The notes: generated from the letters alone by a model not told the origin. A stretch of 64,000 nt of DNA from Azophilus sp963663395 (GCA_963663395.1 OY760226.1:4898001-4962000), one strand, 5' to 3'; positions 16,024-25,764 are shown, counted from the first letter of the stretch. Program-made: numbers and translations.

Positions 16024-16893
16024 ATGGCAGCATCCGTCGCATTGGTGACCGGCGCCACCCGCGGTGCCGGCAAGGGCATCGCCCTGGGTCTCGCGAGCCG
16101 GGGAATGACCGTCTACGTCACCGGACGCTCGAAGAGCGAGGCAACCGCGACCCTCAAGGGCGAGGTTCTCCGCGGCACGCTCGGCGAGACAGTGACGGCC
16201 ATCGATGCCGCTGGCGGCAAGGGTATCGGCATCCAGTGCGATCACTCCGACGATGCCGCGACCCGGGCGGTCCTTCAACAGATCGACTCCGAGCAGAACC
16301 GGCTGGACATACTTGTCAACAACGCCGCTCACATTCACGACAAGCTGATCGATCCCGGCGGTTTCTGGGAGAAGCCGCTGGAACTTGCCCGGATTCTGGA
16401 TGTCGGCCTGCGCTCGGCCTATGTCGCCAGCTACTACGCGGCGCCCATCATGGTTCGCCAGGGCTCCGGGCTCATCACCTTCACCTCCTCGTTCGGCGGT
16501 GTCTGCTACATGCACGGCCCGGCCTACGGCGCTCAAAAGGCAGGTTACGACAAGTTTGCCGCCGACATGGCCGTAGACCTGGAGAACACGGGGGTGGCTG
16601 CGGTTTCCCTGTGGCTCGGACCGCTGCTCACCGAGCGCACCGAGGTGGTGCTGCGCCATCGGGGCGAGCAGTACGACGATTTCATGGCCATGGCCGAGAC
16701 GCCGCAGTTCAACGGGCGCGTCATCCACGCCCTGGCAAACGACCCGAAACTCGGCGAAAAGTCCGGACAGACCCTGGTTACAGCGGAAATGGCGCTGGAG
16801 TACGGCCTCACAGACGAGGGCGGCAAACAGCCCCCCTCCTACCGCGAACATCTCGGGGAGCCGCGAATTCCGCACCCGGCTCGCGTGATCTAA
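16024..16893 (+). CDS. SDR-family oxidoreductase (DHRS1-like)
   Basis: 289 residues from ATG at 16024 (MAASVALVTGATRGAGKGIA); upstream in-frame codons back to 15994 lack family similarity. Cofactor motif TGATRGAGKG, NNAA replacing the usual NNAG, a Ser in FTSSFGG and YGAQK as the Tyr-x-x-x-Lys. Length and the long C-terminal region suit the DHRS1 subgroup, which reduces carbonyls on steroids and other lipids. An ene-reductase-type gene follows after 220 bp on the same strand. Confidence 0.8.
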   Translation: MAASVALVTGATRGAGKGIALGLASRGMTVYVTGRSKSEATATLKGEVLRGTLGETVTAIDAAGGKGIGIQCDHSDDAATRAVLQQIDSEQNRLDILVNNAAHIHDKLIDPGGFWEKPLELARILDVGLRSAYVASYYAAPIMVRQGSGLITFTSSFGGVCYMHGPAYGAQKAGYDKFAADMAVDLENTGVAAVSLWLGPLLTERTEVVLRHRGEQYDDFMAMAETPQFNGRVIHALANDPKLGEKSGQTLVTAEMALEYGLTDEGGKQPPSYREHLGEPRIPHPARVI

Positions 16894-17113
16894 CCGCACC
16901 TGTTCATGAATAAACTACTGCAGTCGTCAACAGCAGCGAAAACTCAGGGCGTGCTCCCGACGCGTGCTCGACGTGCTGTCAAGCACGGCTCCGACGGCGG
17001 ACCGCCACGATCTACTCGATAGGGCGCGCATTGACAAGGGTCGCGGAGCAGATGGGCTTGCGGATCCCTTTCGGGGTTTCCCCGCAGAGCCTGCGCCAAT
17101 CCCGGAGGGAGCG

Positions 17114-18340
17114 ATGAGCAACGCGCCAGAACAGAAAATCGATCCGTTCGCACCATGGACCCTGCGCGGCCTGGAGTTGCGCAATCGCTTCATCAAGGCA
17201 GCAACTTACGAAGGTCATTGCCCCGGAGGGCGCCCGGACCGCGAGGGGCTCGCCGCTTTCCACGAAGCCTTCGCACGAGGCGGCGCCGGCCTGTGCACCG
17301 TTTCCTACGGGTCGGTGGAACCGGGAGGCCGCACGTTCGACGACCAGATGTGTCTCCAGGACGACATTCTGGACGATCTCAGCTACGTCACCGGGAAGAT
17401 TCACGCACACGGCGCCAAGGCCGCCATCCAGCTCGCCCACTGCGGCGGCATGTCGAAATGGAGCGGCTGGGTCGGACGCCGCGCCCGGGGGCCGAGCGGC
17501 GGCTTCAACAGCCTGGGCGCTTTCGCAGGCACACCGTTGACCAGGGCCTTCAAGGTCCGAGAACTGCGGCAACTAGCCGAGGATTACGCCACGTCGGCGG
17601 TACGCGCCGTCGAGTGCGGTTTCGACGCACTGGAACTGCACATGGGCCACGGCTACCTGTTGAGCCAGTTCCTGAGCCCGGCCATCAACAAGCGCAAGGA
17701 CGACTACGGCGGCAGCCGGGAAAATCGCGCGCGCTTTCCCCTGGAAGTGCTGAGAGCGGTGCGCGAAGCCGTGGGCGATGCGGTACCGGTCATCGTGAAA
17801 ATGAACCTCCGCGACGGATTCCGCGGCGGTGTGGAGGTCGACGACAGCGTCGCCTTCGCCCGGCAACTCGAAGCCAACGACGCCGACGCCCTCGTGCTGA
17901 GCGGCGGGTTCTCCTCAAGAAACGCCATGTACCTGTTCCGCGGCCCCACTTTCGTCGAGGAACTCATCAAGGTGCAGCGCAGAAAGATCGACAAGCTGGT
18001 CTACAGCATGGCGCGACCCGCCCTGCGCTCACAGCCCTTCGAGGAACTCTATTTTCTGAAGCACGCACGCCAGGTCCGTGCCGAGGTCGATCTTCCGCTC
18101 ATCTGTGTCGGCGGCGTCCAGAGCCTCGCATCGGTGCACAGGGCGCTGGAAGAAGTGTACGACGCCGTACAACTGGGCCGCGCCCTCATCCACGACCCGG
18201 CTCTCGTCAACCACTACCGGGACGGCGCCAAGACGGAATCCGGTTGCACGGTCTGCAACCTCTGCGTCGCCGAAATGGACCGGGACGGGGTGAAATGCGT
18301 TCTCAACGACGACCTGCCCGCCCGGGTGCGGGCGGTGTAA
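17114..18340 (+). CDS. NADH:flavin oxidoreductase, Old Yellow Enzyme family
   Basis: 408 residues from ATG at 17114 with a GGAGGGA ribosome site 4 bases upstream. An FMN-binding TIM barrel with IQLAHCGG, a catalytic-type HMGHGYLLSQFLSPAINKRKD region (His-x-x-His equivalent replaced around HMGHG) and CVGGVQS near the C-terminus. A Cys-rich tail (CTVCNLCVAEMD) recalls the 4Fe-4S cluster segment of longer 2,4-dienoyl-CoA reductase-like members, but with fewer cysteines. It likely reduces an activated C=C bond using NADH. Substrate unknown. Confidence 0.82.
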   Translation: MSNAPEQKIDPFAPWTLRGLELRNRFIKAATYEGHCPGGRPDREGLAAFHEAFARGGAGLCTVSYGSVEPGGRTFDDQMCLQDDILDDLSYVTGKIHAHGAKAAIQLAHCGGMSKWSGWVGRRARGPSGGFNSLGAFAGTPLTRAFKVRELRQLAEDYATSAVRAVECGFDALELHMGHGYLLSQFLSPAINKRKDDYGGSRENRARFPLEVLRAVREAVGDAVPVIVKMNLRDGFRGGVEVDDSVAFARQLEANDADALVLSGGFSSRNAMYLFRGPTFVEELIKVQRRKIDKLVYSMARPALRSQPFEELYFLKHARQVRAEVDLPLICVGGVQSLASVHRALEEVYDAVQLGRALIHDPALVNHYRDGAKTESGCTVCNLCVAEMDRDGVKCVLNDDLPARVRAV

Positions 18341-18411
18341 CTTGCCGACGAATAGAAAGCAAAAACTGCTACTTTCGAATCTGGTTGCGTGCCGAACGTC
18401 GGTATCTGAGC

Positions 18412-18972
18412 CTATGCCAACAGGCCGATCTCCAGCAGAAACTTGCGGAGGTGCCGAATTACGGCGGCCGCGCGCTCGATTGCCTCCAGGTCGACTCTCG
18501 CATGCAGCTCCATGGCCGTCATTCCCTTGTGATACTCGGGCCACTGGATCTGAAGTTGCTGAAGTGCCAATCCCGTAGTCGCCGGTTGCAGTTACTCGCA
18601 TCCGGGCATGTGTTTCAACAACAGGGCTTCAAAAGCGGGTTGTGACCAGATCGCACGAAATCGGTGCTCCAAGATCAAACGGTCTGCCTTTCTGGTGCGA
18701 TCGGGAGAAGCATCACGCCGGTCGGAATCGAGAAAAATCGCTTGCTGATGGTATGCGCCGCGACGCTTACCCCTCGAATTCAACTCCTCGACTGCTTTTT
18801 CGACGATTTTCAACGGATCGCCGCCGCGACACTCTCGAACATCCAGGTGGATTGCCAGACCCGCCTCGTCCGCGCGACGCTGAAGCAGGGCGGCGTACCC
18901 CATTTCGCTGTCGCCCTCGCAAGCCACAAAAATACGTTGGCGCTGTGGCCTGTGAGCGCACCCTCTTGGCAT
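18412..18972 (-). pseudogene. RloB-like protein interrupted by an in-frame stop
   Basis: ATG at 18972, overlapping the ATPase stop (TGATG). The N-terminal 126 residues (RIFVACEGDSEMGYAALLQR, then FLDSDRRD) match the RloB domain, a TOPRIM-like fold. A TAA at 18594-18592 ends the frame after LLKHMPGCE. The same frame then continues without interruption for 59 codons (LQPATTGLALQQLQIQWPEY ..) to TAG at 18412, giving the normal length of about 185. CAA-to-TAA is the simplest explanation. It may yield a truncated protein or be suppressed. Confidence 0.7.
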
Positions 18973-20183
18973 CAGCCGAATCGCGGTACGGCGCCGAAGA
19001 CGCCGCCAAGGTATTTCCTGTAGTAATTGTCGTCGCGCCGAACGCCTTTGACATCACTGAGAGCGTAGAGCTCGGTACTGCCTGACCATTCCTTTTCGCA
19101 AAAGACAATTTCCTCTTTCGACAGTTCTTCAAGCAGAGAAACGTTATGGCAACTCGTCCAGAGCTGGGCATTGTGTGGATTGCGATCAGGATCGTGGAAC
19201 CAACGCATGATTTCCGGGAGAAGCATGGAATGAATGGCGGCATCAAGTTCGTCGATTATCGCGATGCTGCCAGTCGTCAGTACGTCAGATATCAGCGGAA
19301 ACAGCTTGAGAAATTGTTGAGTGCCATGACTTTCCATCCCGAATGGCATGGGCTCGGCGAGTCCCTCGTGCCGAAAGTTGAGTCGTGGCCCGTTTGAACT
19401 GCCAACCACTTCAAGGGTGCGGACTCCGACATCGATTCGGCCGATTTCCCGATTCAGGCTTTCAACTATGTCGGGTCGATAACTGTACTCACGCACTACC
19501 ATGTTGTGGTCAATCTCGACTTTTTCAAAAAGGATATTGGTGCGAGTAGTATTCACAAATCCTTTGATGGCAGTCGCAACCGGGTGATTGAATTGCGCCA
19601 ACGTGGAGATGACGCTGGCGTTCGGCCGCAAAACGTTCTCTAAAGCTCGCTTGTAACCCGAAAGGCCGAAGACGCGCGCGGCCTTGACAGTTCCGTCTTC
19701 GAATCGTTCGACCAGTCGCGTTCTTCTTCCGGTGGCAGACGGCCAATAGAATATTCCCTCGCGGATAACGATTTGGTTGTTCGCATTGTCGAACACCAAC
19801 TCGTAGGTGTAAGGACACTCGGCCATGTCGTCCTGATCGACCGCGCCAATTGTCTCTAAACCGGATAACCAGAACTTGAGTCGAGTTGGATTCCCCAACC
19901 AGGAACGGTCGTTAAACGGCTCATAAGGGAGTCGGTTACCTGGCGAAAAAGCGAAACTTGATTGGAGAAACCAGGTGGCGAATGACAGCGCGCGCAGGAG
20001 ATTGGATTTACCCGAACCATTCGCGCCGAAGACCGCGACCACCTTTGGAGCCCGCTCATCCGAGTCTCGCCAACAACCAGCCAGCCGATCGGTGTCCATT
20101 GGCGCGTGTGCCGAAGCTCTTATATCAAGCGTCTGACTTTCCCGAATGGAAAAGAAATTCTCGATTTCTAATTTGTAGATCAT
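18972..20183 (-). CDS. AAA15-type ATPase paired with RloB (AbiL-like)
   Basis: 403 residues. Walker A GANGSGKSN at residues 53-61 and Walker B SIAIIDELDAAIHSMLLPE, with the EN-FF-SIRE start typical of COG1106 ATPases (SMC/OLD-like). Together with a downstream RloB gene this is the arrangement of AbiLi/AbiLii abortive-infection and related anti-phage pairs. The ATPase is thought to sense infection and the RloB partner to act as effector. The ATPase appears intact; its partner is broken. Confidence 0.75.
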   Translation of the reverse strand: MIYKLEIENFFSIRESQTLDIRASAHAPMDTDRLAGCWRDSDERAPKVVAVFGANGSGKSNLLRALSFATWFLQSSFAFSPGNRLPYEPFNDRSWLGNPTRLKFWLSGLETIGAVDQDDMAECPYTYELVFDNANNQIVIREGIFYWPSATGRRTRLVERFEDGTVKAARVFGLSGYKRALENVLRPNASVISTLAQFNHPVATAIKGFVNTTRTNILFEKVEIDHNMVVREYSYRPDIVESLNREIGRIDVGVRTLEVVGSSNGPRLNFRHEGLAEPMPFGMESHGTQQFLKLFPLISDVLTTGSIAIIDELDAAIHSMLLPEIMRWFHDPDRNPHNAQLWTSCHNVSLLEELSKEEIVFCEKEWSGSTELYALSDVKGVRRDDNYYRKYLGGVFGAVPRFG

Positions 20184-20374
20184 ATCGCCGCATCCACAAT
20201 GAGAAAGGATTTTAGCTTTTTACAGCTGCGTTTCAACGTTTTTTGGTTATTTAAAGCCTTAAAGCATAATTTATTTGATGGTTTAGAACGCACTTTGAGA
20301 CAAATGCGCCAAGCTAAACCTGGATTTGGACGAGCAAAGGGCTAAACGACCTGGCCGCGAGCCCTAACGGATCG

Positions 20375-20983
20375 CTATTGGAAATCTTTCACCAGCGACG
20401 GCAGCAGGTAACGGCGCAGGGTCTCGCGCAGTTTGAACTCATCGCCGGTGAACGGCGCATCCACCACCTGGAGCGAGGTGGTTACGAAGGTAACCCAGTC
20501 GACGTAGGCCTCGAGGGTCACGCCTTCGCGGATGCGGTTCTCGCGCCGGGCGCGCTCGAAATTGGGGTTGACGCAGTTGCGCGCCGCGTCACGGAAGCCG
20601 GCGAGGGTGGCATTGATGCGCGGCAGGAACTGGTCGCGCTGTTCGCCGAACAGGAGCGACAGGGCCGGCTGTGCGCGGAGCTGGCGCAGGAACCACATGG
20701 TGTCCTCCACGATCTGCTCATCGACCGTCGGGTGCTCGTAGCGCTGAGTTTCATAGGTGCCGAGCATGCGCTCGAAGTCGCGCCTGAGCGCCTGGTTGAG
20801 CACTTCGTCCTGGTCGGCGAAGTGGCGATAGAAGGTGGCCCGGCCGACGCCGGAAGCGGCAATGACGGCGCTCGCGGTAGTCTGGTTGACGCCCTGGCGA
20901 TGGTAGAGCGCCACGGCCGCGTCAAGAATGGCGTGCCGCGTGTTCTCGACCCGCTGCGGTGCATCGAGCTTGGTGGCAATATT
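20375..20983 (-). CDS. TetR-family transcriptional repressor
   Basis: 202 residues from ATG at 20983; an upstream in-frame extension to 21037 lies in the operator region and is unlikely. N-terminal helix-turn-helix: VENTRHAILDAAVALYHRQG, then ASGVGRATFYRHFADQDEV. The C-terminal ligand domain is typical length. Divergent from the decarboxylase-Rieske operon at 21108 with a dyad between them, so it most likely represses that operon and itself until a steroid- or terpenoid-like inducer binds. Confidence 0.85.
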   Translation of the reverse strand, partial: NIATKLDAPQRVENTRHAILDAAVALYHRQGVNQTTASAVIAASGVGRATFYRHFADQDEVLNQALRRDFERMLGTYETQRYEHPTVDEQIVEDTMWFLRQLRAQPALSLLFGEQRDQFLPRINATLAGFRDAARNCVNPNFERARRENRIREGVTLEAYVDWVTFVTTSLQVVDAPFTGDEFKLRETLRRYLLPSLVKDFQ

Positions 20984-21030
20984 CATACTGGAACAGTCTA
21001 TTAAATTTTGTCTCATTGGCATAGACTTAT

Positions 21031-21055
21031 GGAACATTCATTAATACTATGTTCC
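21031..21055. promoter_or_regulatory. Dyad operator between tetR and the Rieske operon
   Basis: GGAACAT at 21031-21037 and ATGTTCC at 21049-21055 form an exact 7-bp inverted repeat with an 11-bp AT-rich spacer. A related half-site GGAACA lies near 20989. Size and position fit a TetR operator covering both promoters. Confidence 0.6.
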
Positions 21056-21107
21056 TTAGTCCGTTTCGGGCGGATCAAAGGACAAAACCAGAGTCTGGAG
21101 GGACGAT

Positions 21108-21857
21108 ATGACCGACGCCGCTCCCCAGGGTAACCCGGGCGACATCCTCAACTGGCCGATGCTGAAGGTCGTCTACCGCACCGACCCGGATGCCATTGCA
21201 AAACTCCTGCCGCCGGGTATCGAACCGGGGGAAGATCCGAAGGTGTTCCTTACGTTCTACAGTTTCCCGGTGCTCAACGAACCCGAACTCGGGCTGGTGA
21301 TGACCGCGGCCGCGGACTTCAACGGCATCCAGGGCGAGTACGCGCTCGGCTACGCCATCGACCAGGAAGCTGCCGTCTACGTGAGCCGCGAGCACTGGGG
21401 GCAACCGAAGTATCTCGCCGACATCCGCTATTTCCGCATGATGAACCACGTGGAGGCATCGGTACGGCATGCCGGTCACACGTTTGCCGAGTTCACCGGC
21501 GACATATCGGGCACCGATGAGGCCGGGGAGGAGTTCGAGACCAACGAGTGGTGGATCAAGGTTGCGCGCAGCGTCACCATGGCTCCGAACAGCTACGACT
21601 ACCCGCCCCACGTGGTGCGCGTATATGCCAAGTACCGAACCGCCTTCCGGCAGAGCCTCTCGGGCGAACTCATTCTGAGGGACGCCCCGTTCGACCCGCT
21701 AGCCCAGCGCCTGCCCATGCGCGAGCAGGTCGATGCCTATCTCTGGACGCCGCAGTTCCTCGCCCGGGAGATCACGCTTGCCGGTGAATTGGACCCGGAC
21801 GGCTTCTGGCCGTTCGCCAACACCATCGGCGGCACCCGATTCCCCATGGAGGCCTGA
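21108..21857 (+). CDS. Acetoacetate decarboxylase-family protein
   Basis: 249 residues, ribosome site GGAGGGA upstream. The fold is recognisable from LKVVYRTDPDAIAKLLPPGIEP and the Schiff-base lysine segment HWGQPKYLADI (Lys101). Family members decarboxylate or act as aldolase-like lyases on 2-oxo or 3-oxo acids. First gene of an operon of at least seven genes on the plus strand. It may remove a carboxylate or cleave a ring-derived product. Confidence 0.75.
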   Translation: MTDAAPQGNPGDILNWPMLKVVYRTDPDAIAKLLPPGIEPGEDPKVFLTFYSFPVLNEPELGLVMTAAADFNGIQGEYALGYAIDQEAAVYVSREHWGQPKYLADIRYFRMMNHVEASVRHAGHTFAEFTGDISGTDEAGEEFETNEWWIKVARSVTMAPNSYDYPPHVVRVYAKYRTAFRQSLSGELILRDAPFDPLAQRLPMREQVDAYLWTPQFLAREITLAGELDPDGFWPFANTIGGTRFPMEA

Positions 21858-21859
21858 TC

Positions 21860-22738
21860 GTGCAGGATTTCACCGGCAAGCTTGCCGTCATCACCGGCGG
21901 CGCCAGCGGCGTCGGCCGCTCTCTGGCTTTCGCCCTGGGCGCGGAAGGGGCGCGCGCGCTGATTGCGGACGTGGACGAACAGGGGCTCCAGACCACCAGG
22001 GCAGAACTCATCGAAAAGGGTATCGACGCCCATTGCCAGCGCTGCGACGTCAGCCGACAGGAAGATCTCGATGCGCTGGCCGCCACCGCATTCGACGACC
22101 TCGGCGGCGCGCACCTGGTCTTCGCCAACGCCGGCATCTCCGCCGGCGAGGCGGGCAACCTGTGGGACTATTCAACGCACGACTGGCAGTGGACCTTCAA
22201 CGTCAACTTCTGGGGCGTGATCCACAGCATCAACGCCTTCATGCCGCGGCTCGTTGCCCAGGGCGAAGAAGCGCACCTGGCCATCACCGGTTCCGGCAAC
22301 GGGGCCTTTATCGTCTATCCCGACCAGCCGGTATACACCGCGACCAAGGCCGCCATTCAGGCCGTGACCGAGGCACTCCACATCCAGACCAGGAACCAGG
22401 AAAGCCCGGTGCAGATTCACGCGCTGTTCCCCGGGCCCCACATCGTCGACACGGGCATCTTCAATTCCGACCGGGTTCGCCCGCAGGAGTTCGAGAAACC
22501 CGAAGGAACGCCGGAGACGGGCATCAATTCCGCCGAAGACCTGCGTAAGCTCATGGAGTTCATGGGCCAGAAGCTGGTCACAACCCATCCGGACGAGGTC
22601 GCGCAGACCGCCATTCGCGGGATTCGAGACAGCCAGTTCTGGATCGCGCCGCTCAATCCCGGCGTAAAGGACAAGATTCGGGCACGCTTCGACTCGATCC
22701 TCGATCGGAGCGAACTCCCCATCCCCACACTCGGATAA
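21860..22738 (+). CDS. SDR-family oxidoreductase
   Basis: 292 residues from GTG at 21860, two bases after the previous stop. TGGASGVGRSLAFALG cofactor motif with Asp at the end of beta-2 (IADVDE) suggesting NAD, FANAGIS in place of NNAG, Ser in AITGSGNG and YTATK as catalytic Tyr-x-x-x-Lys. The long C-terminus ends FDSILDRSELP. Probably oxidises a hydroxyl group of the operon's substrate. Confidence 0.8.
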   Translation: MQDFTGKLAVITGGASGVGRSLAFALGAEGARALIADVDEQGLQTTRAELIEKGIDAHCQRCDVSRQEDLDALAATAFDDLGGAHLVFANAGISAGEAGNLWDYSTHDWQWTFNVNFWGVIHSINAFMPRLVAQGEEAHLAITGSGNGAFIVYPDQPVYTATKAAIQAVTEALHIQTRNQESPVQIHALFPGPHIVDTGIFNSDRVRPQEFEKPEGTPETGINSAEDLRKLMEFMGQKLVTTHPDEVAQTAIRGIRDSQFWIAPLNPGVKDKIRARFDSILDRSELPIPTLG

Positions 22739-22753
22739 CAGGAGAGAGACCCC

Positions 22754-23752
22754 ATGGGTGTTGGACTCGATCTACCCATCCCCTTCGGATGGTTCGCCGT
22801 CGCCTACAGCAGTGAACTTGAGCCGGGCGGCGTTACGCCAACCTTTCTTTTCAACCAGCACCAGGTGCTTTTCCGCACCGAGAGCGGCGACGCCAGGATG
22901 CTGGAGGCATTCTGCCCGCACCTCGGGGCGCACCTCGGGCACGGCGGCAAGGTGGTGGGCGAGCAGATCGCCTGCCCGTTCCACGGCTGGCAACTCGACG
23001 GCGACGGCGCCGTCAGGGAAGTGCCCTATGCCGACGCCATGCCGCGCCGCGCCCAGGAAGGCCGCTGCCTGTACAGCTACCCGGTGCAGGAACGCAACCA
23101 GATGATCTGGGCCTGGTACCACCCACGGCGCATCGAGCCCACCTTCGAGCTGGACGACATCCCCGAGTTCTCCGACCCGGACTGGACCGAACTGGAAACC
23201 CATGAGTGGGAGATTGAATCCCACATCCAGGAAACCGGCGAGAACGCGGTGGACATCGCCCACTTCCCCTACGTGCACAGCACGCAGAACATGCCCAAGG
23301 CCAGGATCGAACTCGACGGTTGCCGCCGCCTGACAGAAATGGTGACGATCACCCCCGCCATCAACGACGACGGCACCATCGACATGTCGAAAACGGAAGA
23401 TGCCTACCTGATCAGCCGCAACTGGGGGCCGGGCATGAGTTCGCAGACCTTCGACCGCGCCTTCAAGACGGTGATGATGGGCACCATGACCCCGGTTACC
23501 GACAACCGCCTGATCCTCAGATTCGCCTTCACCAAGCCCAAGAACATCTCCGAACAGTTCAACGCGCTTACCGATGGCCTGATCGCGGAGATCGTGCGGC
23601 AGGTGGGCCACGACATGGTCATCTGGCAGAACAAGCTGTACCGGGACGACCCCATCCTCTGCGACGGGGACGGCCCGGTGGCAAAGTACCGGCAGTGGTT
23701 CCGGCAGTTCTACGACGGTGCCGGAGAGGCGCCGGTGCGGCTGGTCGGATAG
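22754..23752 (+). CDS. Rieske non-haem iron oxygenase (KshA-like), first copy
   Basis: 332 residues, ribosome site AGGAGAGAG. The 2Fe-2S ligands are Cys54, His56 (CPHLGAH) and Cys74, His77 (CPFHGW). The mononuclear iron site is ENAVDIAHFPYVH with His170 and His175 and bridging Asp167. This pattern is typical of 3-ketosteroid 9-alpha-hydroxylase-like (KshA) and related monooxygenase components. It needs a ferredoxin reductase, which is not encoded in this window. The second Rieske gene follows after 49 bp. Confidence 0.82.
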   Translation: MGVGLDLPIPFGWFAVAYSSELEPGGVTPTFLFNQHQVLFRTESGDARMLEAFCPHLGAHLGHGGKVVGEQIACPFHGWQLDGDGAVREVPYADAMPRRAQEGRCLYSYPVQERNQMIWAWYHPRRIEPTFELDDIPEFSDPDWTELETHEWEIESHIQETGENAVDIAHFPYVHSTQNMPKARIELDGCRRLTEMVTITPAINDDGTIDMSKTEDAYLISRNWGPGMSSQTFDRAFKTVMMGTMTPVTDNRLILRFAFTKPKNISEQFNALTDGLIAEIVRQVGHDMVIWQNKLYRDDPILCDGDGPVAKYRQWFRQFYDGAGEAPVRLVG

Positions 23753-23801
23753 CGAGGCCACAAGTTAATCTAGGCACGGCTTTAGCTCACGGACGAGAAG
23801 T

Positions 23802-24884
23802 ATGGCGACCACTGCTGAATATGACCTGGGCCCGTTCACGTTCCCGCGCGGCTGGTTCATGATTGCCGAGGCGGCGGAGTTGGGCGACAGCGTGTTGCCA
23901 CTCCGGTTCTTCGGCAACGAATTCGCCCTCTACCGCGGCGCCAGCGGCCGCCTGGTGCTGTTGGACGCCATCTGCGCCCACATGGGCACCAACATGGCGC
24001 GCAACACCACGTCGTTCGTCGTTATCGACGGCCAGATCGAGGGCGACTCGATCCGCTGCCCGTACCACGCCTGGCGGTACGGCCCGGACGGCCGGTGCAA
24101 CGACATCCCCTACCACGACGGCCCCATCCCGGCCAGGGCGTGCGTGAAGACCTGGCCCGTGCAGGAGCGCTACGGCTGCATCTGGATGTGGCACGACCCG
24201 GAAGGGGGCGCACCCGACTACGACATCCCGTCGCTCCCGGAATGGGACGACCCGCAGTGGGTGCAGTGGACGATCGATCACATGGGAGAGATCGACTCCC
24301 ACCCCCAGGAAGTGATCGACAACATGGCGGATTCGCCCCACCTCGGGCCCATTCACGGCTCCACGCTGGCGTACTTCGAGAACGAGGTGCGTGACCATAT
24401 CGTCATTCAGCGCCAGGGCGGCGGGCACAAGACCCTGGCGGCCAGCAACACGCTGCTGGAGACGGACACTTTCTATACGGGCCCGGCCATCCTGAATTCG
24501 CGCCTGACCGGCTTCTACGATGCGATCATGCTGATCGCCAACACGCCGGTTGAGGACGGGCGCATCAAGGTCTGGCACGGCCTGATGGTCCAGAGCGAAA
24601 GCGACGTCGCGACCGAGGCGGACGTGGACCGGGCGCGCGAGTTCCAGGAGTCCAGCCGCCTGGCCTTCCTGCAGGACTTCGAGGTCTGGGAGGCCAAGGC
24701 GCCGATCTTCCAGATCATGCAGATCAAGAGCGACGGGCCCTTCCACAAGATCCGCGAGTGGTACCGCCAGTTCTACAACCCGCGCGAAGAAACCGCCGAG
24801 CGCCAGGCGAAGGTGAACGGCACCTACTACACCGACTGGCTGAAGCCCGCACCCGAGGAGGTGATCGCGCGGGGCCGGTACTAG
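23802..24884 (+). CDS. Rieske non-haem iron oxygenase (KshA-like), second copy
   Basis: 360 residues. Cluster ligands Cys58, His60 (CAHMGTN) and Cys86, His89 (CPYHAW); catalytic iron segment DNMADSPHLGPIHG with Asn174, Asp177, His180 and His185. It is clearly diverged from its neighbour and not a recent duplicate, so the two may act at different positions of the substrate or form a hetero-oligomer. No reductase gene accompanies them. Confidence 0.82.
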   Translation: MATTAEYDLGPFTFPRGWFMIAEAAELGDSVLPLRFFGNEFALYRGASGRLVLLDAICAHMGTNMARNTTSFVVIDGQIEGDSIRCPYHAWRYGPDGRCNDIPYHDGPIPARACVKTWPVQERYGCIWMWHDPEGGAPDYDIPSLPEWDDPQWVQWTIDHMGEIDSHPQEVIDNMADSPHLGPIHGSTLAYFENEVRDHIVIQRQGGGHKTLAASNTLLETDTFYTGPAILNSRLTGFYDAIMLIANTPVEDGRIKVWHGLMVQSESDVATEADVDRAREFQESSRLAFLQDFEVWEAKAPIFQIMQIKSDGPFHKIREWYRQFYNPREETAERQAKVNGTYYTDWLKPAPEEVIARGRY

Positions 24885-24895
24885 GCCGGGCTAAG

Positions 24896-25756
24896 ATGCA
24901 TCTCGCCTTCAGCTCCATGAATACGCCGAACGACCCCCATCCGGCGGAACTGGCGCGGGCGCTGGAAGAGCGGGGGTTCGAATCGCTCTGGTACGGCGAG
25001 CACAGCCATATCCCCTGCTCCCGGCAAACGCCCTACCCGCTGGGCGGGGAGCTGCCGGCGCCCTACCGGCAGATGATGGACCCCTACCTGTCGTTGATGA
25101 CAGCGGCGAATGCCACGAAATCCCTGAGACTGGGCACCGGCATCGCCCTCTTGATGGAGCGCGACCTCTTCTCCCAGGCCAAGACCATTGCCACGCTCGA
25201 CCGGTTGTCCGGCGGCCGCGTGCTCGTCGGCACCGGGGTGGGGTGGATCCGGGAAGGATTCGAGAACAGCAGCCCGCATTCATTCGACAAGCGCTACGGG
25301 GTACTGCGCGAAACCGTGGCCGCCACCCGGGCGCTGTGGACGGAAGACGAGGCTTCCTACGACGGCCGGTACGTGCAATTCGATGCCGTCTGGTGCGACC
25401 CGAAACCCTTGCAGAACGGCGGGCCCAAGATCTTCCTGGGCGCCATGGGGCCGCTTGGCAGAAAGCACGCCGCGGCCTGGGCCGACGGCTGGTATCCCGT
25501 GGATCTTGCTCTGCTGAACGTGGCCGAATCAATCGACAGCTTTCGCGAGGAGGTCAAGGCTGCCGGCCGCGATCCGGCCAGTGTCGAGATCAACATCCAG
25601 ATCATGGATCTCGGCAACCTGGACAAGCTCAAGCATTACCGCGACCTGGGCGTCGAGCGGGCCACCATCGGTGTATCCAACGATCTCTGGGACGAGCCCG
25701 AAGCCGTGATGCCGATGATCGACAAGTACGCAAAAATCATTCCCGACCTGGGTTGA
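24896..25756 (+). CDS. LLM-class flavin/F420-dependent oxidoreductase
   Basis: 286 residues from ATG at 24896, 11 bp after the Rieske stop. Luciferase-like barrel with FESLWYGEHSHIP, LRLGTGIALL, LDRLSGGRVLVGTGVGW and KIFLGAMG segments. Bacterial luciferase-like monooxygenases use FMNH2 or F420. The TIGR03619-type sequence usually suggests F420, but a proteobacterial host may use FMN. It could catalyse ring oxygenation following the Rieske step. Confidence 0.78.
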   Translation: MHLAFSSMNTPNDPHPAELARALEERGFESLWYGEHSHIPCSRQTPYPLGGELPAPYRQMMDPYLSLMTAANATKSLRLGTGIALLMERDLFSQAKTIATLDRLSGGRVLVGTGVGWIREGFENSSPHSFDKRYGVLRETVAATRALWTEDEASYDGRYVQFDAVWCDPKPLQNGGPKIFLGAMGPLGRKHAAAWADGWYPVDLALLNVAESIDSFREEVKAAGRDPASVEINIQIMDLGNLDKLKHYRDLGVERATIGVSNDLWDEPEAVMPMIDKYAKIIPDLG

Positions 25757-25764
25757 AACTGCAC

